A stretch of DNA of 11,968 nucleotides from an uncultured delta proteobacterium (GCA_903858055.1 CAIOHM010000328.1:1-11968), one strand, 5' to 3'. Shown: positions 1 through 6,686, counted from the first letter of the stretch. Program-made: numbers and translations. The notes: a model not told the origin generated them from the sequence alone.

Positions 1-58
1 GAGTTCGAGGTCGTAGTGAAAGCGCTCGCAGAGAAGCGCGGACTCGGAAAAGACGGGT

Positions 59-1717
59 TCAGCGGCGGTTCTTCTTGCGGGCGTCTTTCTCGCGCTGGCG
101 TTCGGCCTTCTTCGCGTTCTTCTCGGTCTGCGAGAGGGCCTTCATCTTCGTCATGGATTCACCGCCCATGGCGCCGAAGCCGGGCATACCGGGGAATCCG
201 CCAGGCATACCGGGGAATCCGCCAGGCATACCGGGGAATCCGCCAGGCATACCGGGGAAGCCGCCGGGCATACCCGGGAAGCCGCCGCCCATGCCGGGCA
301 AGCCACCCATGCCGCCCATTTGCGCGAGCTGCTTCTGCATGTTCTTCATCGCCGCGAGGTTCTTCATGCCGGGGATCTTCCCGAGCATGCCGAGGTTCTG
401 CCCGAAGCCGCCCATGAGCTGCTTCATGAAGAGGAACTTCTGCACGAGCTCGGAGACCTCCTTCTCGGTGCGCCCCGAGCCCTTCGCGATGCGCGCGGCG
501 CGCTTCGGCTCGCGCACGAGCACGTTCGGGTCCTGACGCTCGAGCTTCGTGAACGACTGGATCATGGCCTCGACGCGCGTGAGTTCGCTGTCGTCGAGGT
601 TCGCGTCCGCGGGGATCATGCTGTCCATGCCCGGGAGCTTGCCGACGATGTCTTTGAGCGAGCCCATCTTCTGAATCATGCGGATCTGCTCGAGGAAGTC
701 GTCGAGCGTGAAGTCGCCGGAGAGGAGGCGTGCGGCATCTTCTGCGGCCTTCTTCTCGTCGATGACCTGCTCGAAGTCCTTCATGAGGCCAACGACGTCG
801 CCCATGCCGAGCACGCGCGACGCCATGCCCTCGGGGCGGAACTCTTCGAATTTCTCCGGCTGCTCGCCGACGCCAATGAAGCGGACCGGTGCGCCCGTCA
901 CTTCGCGGATGCTCAGCGCCGCGCCGCCGCGCGCGTCGCCGTCGAGCTTCGTGAGCACGACGCCGGTGAGGCCGAGCTTGTCGTGGAAGCCACGCGACAC
1001 CTTCACCGCGTCTTGGCCGATCATGGCGTCCACCACGAGGAGCACGTTCTCGGGCTTCGTTGCAGCTTGCACCGAAGCGAGCTCGGCCATGAGGGCTTCG
1101 TCGATCGCGAGGCGACCGGCCGTGTCGAAGATGACGACGTCGCAACCCTTCGCGCGGGCCTCTTCTTTGCCCTTCGCGCAGATGTCGACCGGGTTGCCCC
1201 CCGCGATGTTGAAGACGGGCACGCCGATGCGCTCGCCGAGCACCTGGAGCTGCTCCACGGCCGCCGGGCGCTGCATGTCCGCGGCGACGAGCATGACCTT
1301 CTTGCCCTGCTTTTTCAGGAAGACCGCGAGCTTGGCGCACGTGGTGGTCTTGCCGGAGCCTTGGAGGCCGACCATCATGATGCCCGTCAGGCCCTTCGGC
1401 GCGAAGGTCAGCGCTTCGCCCTCCGAGGTCATGAACGCGATCATCTCGTCGTGGCAGATCTTCGTGAATTGGTCGGCGGCGGAGACCTTGAGCACGCGGC
1501 CGTCTGCCGACTTGGCGCGCACCTGCACGGTCTCGCCCACCGCGGCTGCCTTCACGCGCGCGAGGAAGGCCTTGACGACGCCGAGCTCGACGTCGGCTTC
1601 GAGGAGCGACTGGCGCACTTCACGAAGCGCGGGCTCGACGTTGGCTTCCGTGAGCTCCGTGAGGCCGGCGAGGCGGTTCTTGGCTTGGCGAAAACCACGC
1701 GAAAGGCTGTCGAACAT
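59..1717 (-). CDS. ffh: Signal recognition particle GTPase Ffh (SRP54), with repeat-bearing C-terminal extension
   Basis: Ffh is the protein subunit of the signal recognition particle. It binds 4.5S RNA and signal sequences of nascent membrane proteins and delivers ribosomes to FtsY at the inner membrane. The 552-residue product starts MFDSLSRGF, the usual Ffh start. The frame stays open upstream, but that stretch has no family resemblance. The N domain is about 1-105 and the G domain about 106-300, with P-loop GLQGSGKT at 117-124, DTAGR at 198-202 and TKLDG at 256-260. The M domain runs from about 325 to 460 and contains the RNA-binding signature region around IAKGSGRTEKEV (410-421). Typical Ffh is about 450 residues. 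The excess here is a Met/Gly/Pro-rich tail with five GGFPGMP units (about 478-513) and a highly basic end (about 532-552). It is divergent from the flippase-like gene. Identity is essentially certain; the role of the tail is unknown. Confidence 0.98.
   Translation of the reverse strand: MFDSLSRGFRQAKNRLAGLTELTEANVEPALREVRQSLLEADVELGVVKAFLARVKAAAVGETVQVRAKSADGRVLKVSAADQFTKICHDEMIAFMTSEGEALTFAPKGLTGIMMVGLQGSGKTTTCAKLAVFLKKQGKKVMLVAADMQRPAAVEQLQVLGERIGVPVFNIAGGNPVDICAKGKEEARAKGCDVVIFDTAGRLAIDEALMAELASVQAATKPENVLLVVDAMIGQDAVKVSRGFHDKLGLTGVVLTKLDGDARGGAALSIREVTGAPVRFIGVGEQPEKFEEFRPEGMASRVLGMGDVVGLMKDFEQVIDEKKAAEDAARLLSGDFTLDDFLEQIRMIQKMGSLKDIVGKLPGMDSMIPADANLDDSELTRVEAMIQSFTKLERQDPNVLVREPKRAARIAKGSGRTEKEVSELVQKFLFMKQLMGGFGQNLGMLGKIPGMKNLAAMKNMQKQLAQMGGMGGLPGMGGGFPGMPGGFPGMPGGFPGMPGGFPGMPGGFPGMPGFGAMGGESMTKMKALSQTEKNAKKAERQREKDARKKNRR
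183..287. repeat. 21-bp tandem repeat inside the 3' end of ffh
   Basis: There are five head-to-tail 21-bp units: 183-203, 204-224, 225-245, 246-266 and 267-287. The first three are identical base for base. The fourth differs at two positions and the fifth at three. Read on the ffh strand, each unit encodes GGFPGMP, so gain or loss of a unit keeps the frame. The identical units include their third codon positions, which suggests recent duplication rather than selection on the protein alone. Confidence 0.95.
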
Positions 1718-1816
1718 AGGGTGGGCGCCTAGCACGGAAACCGGGCCCGAGGCATCCTTCGCGAGGATGAATGATCGGAGCGCGTCGCGCGTCTGTCTGC
1801 TATCGCCCCGCTCCGC
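1718..1816. promoter_or_regulatory. Divergent intergenic region between ffh and the flippase-like gene
   Basis: This 99-bp gap must hold the start signals for ffh (leftward) and for the flippase-like gene (rightward), because both genes begin here on opposite strands. I see no convincing -35/-10 pair on either strand. Two structures are visible: an 8-bp palindrome CGGGCCCG at 1742-1749, and a perfect 6-bp hairpin with arms CATCCT (1753-1758) and AGGATG (1764-1769) around a 5-base loop. Neither is followed by a T run, so a terminator is unlikely. Neither gene has a clear Shine-Dalgarno sequence. The regulatory role is inferred from gene orientation only. Confidence 0.4.
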
Positions 1817-2962
1817 ATGGCCGCCGCCGAGACCCCGTCGCTCCTTCCCTCCGAGCCCCCACCGCACGAGGGTTTCTTCTCGCGAAACGCGGGCAAGCTC
1901 GTGGCGTCGGCGATCATCACCACCGCGATGGTCGCCATGCTGCGCAAGGGCGGCCTCGCGTTCACGCCTGAGGCGGGGTTCGGCTCGCTCAAGGTGTGGA
2001 CCCTCCCCGCCTACGTCGCCACGCTCGCGGTCATGAGCTGGTTCCGGGCGACGCGCTGGCGCTTCTTGCTGCGCTCGTTCGCGACGATTCCCATGCGTCG
2101 GCTGGTCGCGGTCTCGTGGATCGGGTTCGCGGCGATCCTTCTCATGCCGTTTCGCCTCGGCGAGCTCGTCCGCCCTTACCTCGTACGAAAGAAGGGTGAG
2201 CTCTCGCTCACGAGTGCCACCAGCACGATCGTCGCCGAGCGCGTCGTCGACGGCCTCTTCCTCAGCGTGATGCTCGCCTTCGCGCTCGTGACGGTGCCGA
2301 CGGTGACGCCCCTCCCCGAGACGGTCGTGAGCCTGCCCGTCTCGGTCGCGAAGGTTCGCCAAGCCGGCTACGGCATGCTCGGCGTCTTCACGGCGGCGTT
2401 CATCACGATCGCCGTGTTCTACTTCGCGCGCGCCTGGGCGATTCGCATGAGCCGCCTCGTGATCGGTGTCGTGAGCCCGAAGCTCGCCGACAAGCTCGCC
2501 GCGACGGCCGCCAAGCTCGCCGATGGCCTGCATTTCCTCGGGAGCTGGCGCGACGCGGGCCCCTTCCTCCTCGAGACCACGGTCTATTGGGTCATCAACG
2601 CCCTCGGCATGTGGCTCCTCGCCTGGGGCTGCGGCGTCGTTCACGCGGACGGGAGCGCGCCGACCTTCGGCGAAGCCTGCGCGATGATGGGCCTGCTCGG
2701 CGTCACGATCCTCGTGCCCGGCCCGCCGGGGCTCCTCGGCGTCTTTCAGCTCGGCGTATACGCCGGCATGACGATGTATTACCCGACCGACGTCGTGCGC
2801 GCGCAAGGCTCGCTGTACGTCTTCCTCATGTACCTCTGCCAGGTCGTGTGGACCGTCGGCTCGGCAGGCTTCTTCGTGGCGCGCGGCGAGGCCCGCGGCA
2901 TGCGCGCGGACGACCTCGTGGGCGGCGCGGAAGAGGCCGTGCTCGAGGCGCGCGCTTCGTGA
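1817..2962 (+). CDS. Flippase-like integral membrane protein (LPG-synthase TM / UPF0104 type)
   Basis: This is a 381-residue polytopic inner-membrane protein resembling the stand-alone membrane domain related to the N-terminal part of lysylphosphatidylglycerol synthase (MprF), as in YbhN-type proteins. Visible hallmarks are the GELVRPYLVRKK segment (115-126), SATSTIVAERVVDGLF (133-148) and the Pro/Gly-rich loop ILVPGPPGLLGVFQLGVYAGM (298-318). Hydrophobic segments lie near 27-43, 63-77, 95-112, 143-165, 186-206, 253-275, 288-320 and 332-353. The catalytic aminoacyl-transferase half of MprF is absent, so it cannot be a lysyl-transferase. The family is thought to move lipids or lipid-linked substrates, but the substrate here is unknown. 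The start at 1817 precedes a polar N-terminus and lacks a clear ribosome binding site. Its stop overlaps the GTG start of the next gene, implying co-translation. Confidence 0.85.
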   Translation: MAAAETPSLLPSEPPPHEGFFSRNAGKLVASAIITTAMVAMLRKGGLAFTPEAGFGSLKVWTLPAYVATLAVMSWFRATRWRFLLRSFATIPMRRLVAVSWIGFAAILLMPFRLGELVRPYLVRKKGELSLTSATSTIVAERVVDGLFLSVMLAFALVTVPTVTPLPETVVSLPVSVAKVRQAGYGMLGVFTAAFITIAVFYFARAWAIRMSRLVIGVVSPKLADKLAATAAKLADGLHFLGSWRDAGPFLLETTVYWVINALGMWLLAWGCGVVHADGSAPTFGEACAMMGLLGVTILVPGPPGLLGVFQLGVYAGMTMYYPTDVVRAQGSLYVFLMYLCQVVWTVGSAGFFVARGEARGMRADDLVGGAEEAVLEARAS

Positions 2963-3390
2963 AGCGCCTGAGAAACGCCTTGCTTTGTGTCGCTTTTGCG
3001 ACGTCGTTCGCCCCGCGCGACGCGGGCGCGCGTAAGGTCGAGCGCGTCCCTTACGCCATGGGCGACGTGTGGAACACGGCGGTGCGCTTCGTCGTCGTCG
3101 ACGAGTCCTACGCGGTCGTCGAGCGTGACTCCGAGGCCGGCTACATCGTCTTCAAGTTCGTGCCTCCCGGGTCGAAGCGCGAGGAGCGCGGGTCGCTGGA
3201 GCTCGTGCGTCAAGGCGATGAGACCGACGTCATCGGAGCGATGCCCTCGATGCCCGCGCACCACGAGGCCGCGATGATCGAGCGCCTCGTGGCGAAGCTC
3301 CGTCGCGAGCTGCTCGCGAGGCGCCCCGCCCCGCGCGACGGCTCGAACACGAAGAAACCCGCGCCGAAGGCCGACGCGGGTCTCGAGTGA
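2959..3390 (+). CDS. Small secreted protein of unknown function, GTG start
   Basis: This is a 143-residue protein. The start is GTG at 2959, overlapping the preceding stop codon by the four bases GTGA, a common translational-coupling arrangement. It gives a credible Sec signal peptide: KRLRN, then the hydrophobic ALLCVAFATSFA, with a likely cut after DAGA (about residue 24). The mature part begins RKVERVPYAMGDVWNTAVRF and has alternating strand-like segments (VVDESYAVVERDSEAGYIVFKF, about 47-68), a helix-like stretch at about 100-119, and a polar Lys/Ala/Pro tail. The Trp, then Asp, then GYI pattern loosely recalls small periplasmic helix-grip domains such as those in BamC. That is a fold-level guess only. 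There is no lipobox Cys after the signal peptide. It probably works with, or is at least co-expressed with, the flippase-like protein. Confidence 0.75.
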   Translation: MKRLRNALLCVAFATSFAPRDAGARKVERVPYAMGDVWNTAVRFVVVDESYAVVERDSEAGYIVFKFVPPGSKREERGSLELVRQGDETDVIGAMPSMPAHHEAAMIERLVAKLRRELLARRPAPRDGSNTKKPAPKADAGLE

Positions 3391-3402
3391 CGCGATTGCG
3401 TC
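3389..3402. terminator. Small hairpin at the convergent 3' ends of the secreted-protein gene and greA
   Basis: The arms GACGC (3389-3393) and GCGTC (3398-3402) enclose the loop GATT. The hairpin overlaps the stop codon of the plus-strand gene and sits just beyond the greA stop. Neither side carries a proper T tract; only TCTTATCT follows on the plus strand. It is well placed for a bidirectional terminator but short, so the call is weak. Confidence 0.3.
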
Positions 3403-3406
3403 TTAT

Positions 3407-3880
3407 CTAGACGTACTCGACGTTCGTGATCTCGAACGTACGCTCGCCGCCCGGGGTCTTGATCTTGACCTCGTCGCCGGCCTCCTTGCCGAGGAGCGCG
3501 CGCGCCACCGGGCTCGCGATGCCGATGATGCCGTTCGGGAGATCGGTCTCGTCCGCCCCGAGGATGCGGTAGCGGGTCTCTTCTTCCGTATCGACGTTGG
3601 TGATCGTGACGCGCGCACCGAACGCCACGCGCGAGCCCTTCACGGTCGCGGGGTCGATGACCTCGGCGCGAGCGATCTTGTCTTCGAGCTCCTTGATGCG
3701 GCCCTCGATGAACGAGTGCTTCTCGCGCGCCGCGTGGTACTCGGCGTTCTCGCTGAGGTCCCCGTACTCACGGGCCGTGGCCACTTGCTCGATGATCGCC
3801 GGCCGCTCCACCGACGTGAGGTGGTGGTGCTCCTGCTGCAGGCGGGCGAGCCCTTGGGGGCTGATCGGGTTCTTCTCCAT
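3407..3880 (-). CDS. greA: Transcript cleavage factor GreA
   Basis: GreA binds the RNA polymerase secondary channel and stimulates cleavage of backtracked RNA, rescuing stalled complexes. At 157 residues it matches the usual GreA length (about 158). The N-terminal coiled coil (about 8-75) carries the tip motif AREYGDLSENAEYHAA, with the acidic pair D41 and E44 that positions catalytic metal in RNA polymerase. The C-terminal FKBP-like domain (about 82-157) includes LPNGIIGIASPVARALLGKEAGDEV. The start MEKNPISPQGLARL fits the family, whose members begin close to this helix. No good Shine-Dalgarno is visible upstream. The gene is convergent with the secreted-protein gene and divergent from the 102-residue gene. 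A long inverted repeat lies 35-64 bases upstream of its start. Confidence 0.97.
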   Translation of the reverse strand: MEKNPISPQGLARLQQEHHHLTSVERPAIIEQVATAREYGDLSENAEYHAAREKHSFIEGRIKELEDKIARAEVIDPATVKGSRVAFGARVTITNVDTEEETRYRILGADETDLPNGIIGIASPVARALLGKEAGDEVKIKTPGGERTFEITNVEYV

Positions 3881-3898
3881 GGCGGTCACTCGGGAGGC

Positions 3899-3909
3899 GG
3901 CACAGTGCC
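3899..3909. promoter_or_regulatory. Short palindrome upstream of greA
   Basis: GGCAC-A-GTGCC is a perfect 5+5 inverted repeat about 19 bases upstream of the greA start codon. Combined with a possible -35 (TTGACG on the minus strand, plus positions 3926-3931), it would sit about where a -10 would be. It could therefore be an operator, or chance in GC-rich DNA. The -10 itself is poor. Confidence 0.3.
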
Positions 3910-3914
3910 TCAAA

Positions 3915-3944
3915 GGGAGGCGATTCGTCAACGAAACGCCGCCC
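3915..3944. promoter_or_regulatory. 30-base inverted repeat in the greA upstream region (attenuator, terminator or operator)
   Basis: Two 13-base arms (3915-3927 and 3932-3944) pair at 11 of 13 positions around the loop TCAA. The pairing blocks are GGG/CCC, GGCG/CGCC and TTCG/CGAA, with two single mismatches between them. AAA precedes the repeat and GTTTT follows it on the plus strand, so it has an intrinsic-terminator look in that direction. On the minus strand the 3' side reads CCCTTTG. It lies between divergent genes, so no annotated gene needs a terminator here. Options are a stop for rightward antisense transcription through greA, a structured greA leader, or an operator. A candidate minus-strand -35 (TTGACG) falls in its loop. 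Confidence 0.5.
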
Positions 3945-3973
3945 GTTTTCGTGATGCGTGGTATCTCCGCCCC

Positions 3974-4282
3974 ATGCCTGTGGTTGGCCAATCTCCCAGC
4001 GAAGGGCACCGTCTCGAGCTTCGGCGCGAGGCGGTTGGCGTCGCTCCGCCTTGGCGCTACGAGGGCACACTTGCGAGGCCGGAAGGCGAAGCCCTGCCGG
4101 TCGTGGCGTTCCTTGCGGCCGAAGGAACGGTCTCCTTCGAGCCCGCGTGCACGCTGGAGGCAGCTCAGCGCGAACGCGTCGAACGCACGCTGCGCATGGC
4201 TCTCCGTGCGGCACGTCAAGAAGACCCCGACGCGCTCCCGCCGCGTCGCCTCACCCGTTGGCGCGGCGAAGACGGCCGCTGA
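3974..4282 (+). CDS. Small protein of unknown function, 102 residues
   Basis: I do not recognise this family. The product is soluble, with no signal peptide or membrane segment. Residues about 27-58 look like a small beta-rich unit (WRYEGTLARPEGEALPVVAF, then GTVSFEP). Residues about 61-82 form a strong amphipathic helix (LEAAQRERVERTLRMALRAA). The end is PPRRLTRWRGEDGR, a Pro/Arg/Trp-rich tail. Codon use matches its neighbours, with mostly G or C in third positions. It lies 14 bases upstream of the bamD-like gene on the same strand, so it may head that operon. The start is the first ATG after the greA upstream region; there is no clear ribosome binding site. Coding status is supported mainly by codon bias and domain-like composition. 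Confidence 0.65.
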   Translation: MPVVGQSPSEGHRLELRREAVGVAPPWRYEGTLARPEGEALPVVAFLAAEGTVSFEPACTLEAAQRERVERTLRMALRAARQEDPDALPPRRLTRWRGEDGR

Positions 4283-4296
4283 TCACGAGCACCCGC

Positions 4297-5184
4297 ATGG
4301 CCCTTCGCTCCCCCGCCCGTTCCTTCGCGTTGCTCGCCCTCGTCGCGCTCGCGCTGCCCGCGCTCGAAGCGTGCCACGAGCCGCCGCCGCGTGACCCGAC
4401 GAACGCACTCGAGACGGCGCGCCTCGATTACGAGGACGCCGTGAAGCTCCTCGACGGCAAGAGCTACCTCGAGGCGAGCTCGGCGCTGAAGAACGTCGCC
4501 AAGAAGCACGCGTACACGAAGTACGGACGCCTCGCGCAGCTGCGCCTCGCCGACCTCGACTTCGCGCAGGACAAGATCGCCGAGGCCCTCAAGGGCTACC
4601 GTGCGTACGTGAAGGACCACCCCGCCGACAAAGAGGAGGTCGCGTACGCGCGCAGCCGCATCGCCGAGGGCGAGTACGCGCAGATCGCGACGAGCTTCCT
4701 CCTCGCGGCCACCGAGGAGCGCGACCAGACGCCGATCCTCGAAGCGTACCGCGAGCTTCGCGGCTTCATGCGTGACTTCAGCGATTCGCCCCGCATGCCG
4801 AAGTTCCGGGACATGCTCGACGAAGTCGTCTCGCGCCTCGTCGGGCACGAGCTCGCCGTGGCGGCCTTCTACATGAACCGTGCAAACTACACGGCAGCCG
4901 AGGCGCGCGTGAACTACGCGCTCTTCACGTACGTTCCGCCGCGCTTCTGGGACGCCGAAGAGCCGATGGCGACCATCGAGCCCGTCCTCACCGACAAGCG
5001 CAACTACGTCACCGAGTGCCTTCTGTTGCGCGCCGAGATCGCCCGGAAGCAGCACGCGTGGGCGAAGGCTCGCGATACCTACGAGCTCATCGTGAGCCGC
5101 TACGGCGATCACCCGGCCGTGGCCGCCGCGCGGGCCGAGCTCGCCTCGTTGCCGCGCGAGCCCTCCGTCGCCACCGCACCATGA
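4297..5184 (+). CDS. bamD: BamD-like outer-membrane assembly lipoprotein
   Basis: BamD is an essential lipoprotein of the BAM complex, which inserts beta-barrel proteins into the outer membrane. The 295-residue product has a lipoprotein signal: RSPAR, a hydrophobic core ALLALVALALPAL, and a lipobox ending LEAC with lipidated Cys26. Glu at -2 is unusual for a lipobox. TPR-like helical pairs follow. The first set (about 38-110) includes YEDAVKLLDGKSYLEASSAL and the KYGRLAQLRLADLDFAQDKI region. The segment at about 143-213 matches the BamD pattern of helix, DSP, then HELAVAAFYMNRANYTAAEARVNYAL. A last TPR-like pair lies at about 238-284. It is longer than E. coli BamD (about 245 residues). The gene overlaps the response regulator gene by four bases (ATGA). 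A generic TPR lipoprotein (YbgF/CpoB-like) is the main alternative. Confidence 0.85.
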   Translation: MALRSPARSFALLALVALALPALEACHEPPPRDPTNALETARLDYEDAVKLLDGKSYLEASSALKNVAKKHAYTKYGRLAQLRLADLDFAQDKIAEALKGYRAYVKDHPADKEEVAYARSRIAEGEYAQIATSFLLAATEERDQTPILEAYRELRGFMRDFSDSPRMPKFRDMLDEVVSRLVGHELAVAAFYMNRANYTAAEARVNYALFTYVPPRFWDAEEPMATIEPVLTDKRNYVTECLLLRAEIARKQHAWAKARDTYELIVSRYGDHPAVAAARAELASLPREPSVATAP

Positions 5185-6662
5185 GCCAGGCCGCGCCTCC
5201 CGTCGATCCGCCGACCGCTCCGACGGTTCTCGTCGTCGACGACGAGAAGAACATCCGCCGCACGCTCGAGATGGTGCTCTCGGGCGAAGGCTTTCAGGTG
5301 CGCTGCGCCGAGTCTGCAGAGGCCGCGCTGCGTCTCGTGGACGCGGGCCACGAGCCCGTGGATCTCGTGCTCCTCGACCTCAAGCTCCCGGGCATGGACG
5401 GCCACGCGTGCCTGGAAAAGCTGCGCGCCGAGGAGACGACGCGCGATCTCCCGGTCGTCGTCATGAGCGGTCACGCTTCGGTGAACGACGCGGTCAAGGC
5501 CATCAAGCTCGGCGCGAGCGACTTCATCGAGAAGCCCCTGCTCCGCGAGCGCGTGCTCGTCAGCGTTCGAAACGCGCTCGACGCGGCCCGCGCGCGCCGG
5601 GCACTCGCGGAGGTCGCGCAAGAGCAGCTCGACAAGTACGAGATGGTCGGCCGCTCGGCGCCGATGCTGAAGGTGTTTCGCGAGATCGAGCGCGTCGCGC
5701 CCACGAAGGCCTCGGTGCTCATCACGGGCGAGAGCGGCACGGGCAAAGAGCTCATCTCGCGCGCGATTCACCGCCTTGGGCCGCGAACCAAGGGGCCGTT
5801 CGTGAAGGTGAACTGCGCGGCGATCCCGCGTGAGCTCATCGAGTCCGAGCTCTTCGGTCACGAGAAGGGCTCGTTCACGGGCGCGACCCAGCGCAAGCGC
5901 GGCCTCTTCGAGCAGGCCCACGGCGGCACGCTCTTCCTCGACGAGATCGGCGACATGGACCTCCTCGCGCAGGCGAAGGTCCTCCGCGCGCTCCAATCGG
6001 GTGAGGTGCTCCGCGTCGGCAGCGAGCACGTGCTCCACGTCGACGTGCGCATCCTCGCGGCGACCAACAAAGATCTCGCGAAAGAGGTCGAGCGCGGCGC
6101 GTTCCGCGAGGACCTTTACTTCCGCCTCGCGGTCTTCCCGCTGCGGAGCCCCGCGCTGCGCGAGCGACGCGAGGACATCCCGCTCTTGGTCGATGCATTC
6201 CTCACGCAGTTCTGCAAAGAGAATGGCCTACGCAAGAAAGGCATCATGCCCGAGGCGATGACGGCGCTCGTGGCACGCTCGTGGCCAGGCAACGTGCGCG
6301 AGCTTCGTAACGCCGTCGAGCGCATGGCGATCCTCTCGGACGACGTCATCACCATCGCGGATTTGCCGGAGGACCCGCACGCGAGCCCCTTCGACGACGA
6401 CGCGCCAAGCGGTCCCCTCGCATCGTCGGTCGACGAGGAAGAGCTCGACGATCTCGGCGCGGAGAAGTTCGAGTTTCCTCCGTTGCCGCCGGGCACCCGG
6501 CCGACCTTGCGCGAGTACCGCGAGCTCGCCGAGCGGCACCACATCGTGGACACGCTTCGGGCCCTTGATTGGAACGTGAGCCGAGCCGCGATCGTCCTCG
6601 GCGTCGAACGCACGAACCTTCACAAGAAGATTCGCACGTACGGCATCAAGCGCGAGAGCTGA
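5181..6662 (+). CDS. Sigma-54-dependent response regulator, NtrC/NtrX family
   Basis: This is a 493-residue activator of sigma-54 RNA polymerase. The receiver domain (about 14-130) has acidic D20/D21, phospho-acceptor D66 in LLDLKLPGMDG, S96 in MSGH and K118 in EKP. The AAA+ domain (about 155-395) has Walker A GESGTGKE (183-190), Walker B LFLDEIGDM (251-259), a sigma-54 contact loop GSFTGA (230-235) in place of the common GAFTGA, and RSWPGNVRELRNAVERM (366-382). An acidic linker (about 398-430) leads to a Fis-type helix-turn-helix (about 450-490) ending ERTNLHKKIRTYGI, which resembles NtrX. The ATG at 5181 overlaps the bamD-like stop codon and leaves only a short tail before the receiver domain. 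No partner histidine kinase is in the window, so signal and targets are unknown. Confidence 0.95.
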   Translation: MSQAAPPVDPPTAPTVLVVDDEKNIRRTLEMVLSGEGFQVRCAESAEAALRLVDAGHEPVDLVLLDLKLPGMDGHACLEKLRAEETTRDLPVVVMSGHASVNDAVKAIKLGASDFIEKPLLRERVLVSVRNALDAARARRALAEVAQEQLDKYEMVGRSAPMLKVFREIERVAPTKASVLITGESGTGKELISRAIHRLGPRTKGPFVKVNCAAIPRELIESELFGHEKGSFTGATQRKRGLFEQAHGGTLFLDEIGDMDLLAQAKVLRALQSGEVLRVGSEHVLHVDVRILAATNKDLAKEVERGAFREDLYFRLAVFPLRSPALRERREDIPLLVDAFLTQFCKENGLRKKGIMPEAMTALVARSWPGNVRELRNAVERMAILSDDVITIADLPEDPHASPFDDDAPSGPLASSVDEEELDDLGAEKFEFPPLPPGTRPTLREYRELAERHHIVDTLRALDWNVSRAAIVLGVERTNLHKKIRTYGIKRES

Positions 6663-6671
6663 GCCTGCTTC

Positions 6672-6686
6672 GGTGCTCGACGCACC
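6672..6686. terminator. Small hairpin between convergent response regulator and peptidase-like genes
   Basis: The arms GGTGC (6672-6676) and GCACC (6682-6686) enclose a 5-base loop in the 23-base gap between the two convergent stop codons, touching the minus-strand stop. No T tract follows on either strand. Position favours a shared terminator, but the structure is weak. Confidence 0.3.

Noticed and set aside
1..58. Left edge open on both strands in the same codon register, with codon-like composition
   Set aside because: There is no start codon after the ffh stop on the minus strand, and the plus frame runs on into the ffh repeats. Too short to call a gene.
183..287. Direct repeats as a CRISPR-like array
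   Set aside because: Units are contiguous with no spacers and keep the ffh reading frame.
320..2036. Long plus-strand open frames opposite ffh (to 1732 and 2036)
   Set aside because: They are antisense shadows of a gene with strong GC3 bias, with Arg/His/Leu- or Ser/Arg-rich composition and no domain pattern.
1718..2806. Leftward frame open far upstream of ffh, which would add 363 residues to the Ffh N-terminus
   Set aside because: The extra part is Arg/Glu/His-rich antisense of the flippase-like gene. Ffh proteins begin at MFDSL-type starts, found at 1717.
5109..6038. Minus-strand open frame opposite the response regulator
   Set aside because: Its composition mirrors the regulator gene and carries no recognisable domain; the plus strand encodes a complete canonical regulator.
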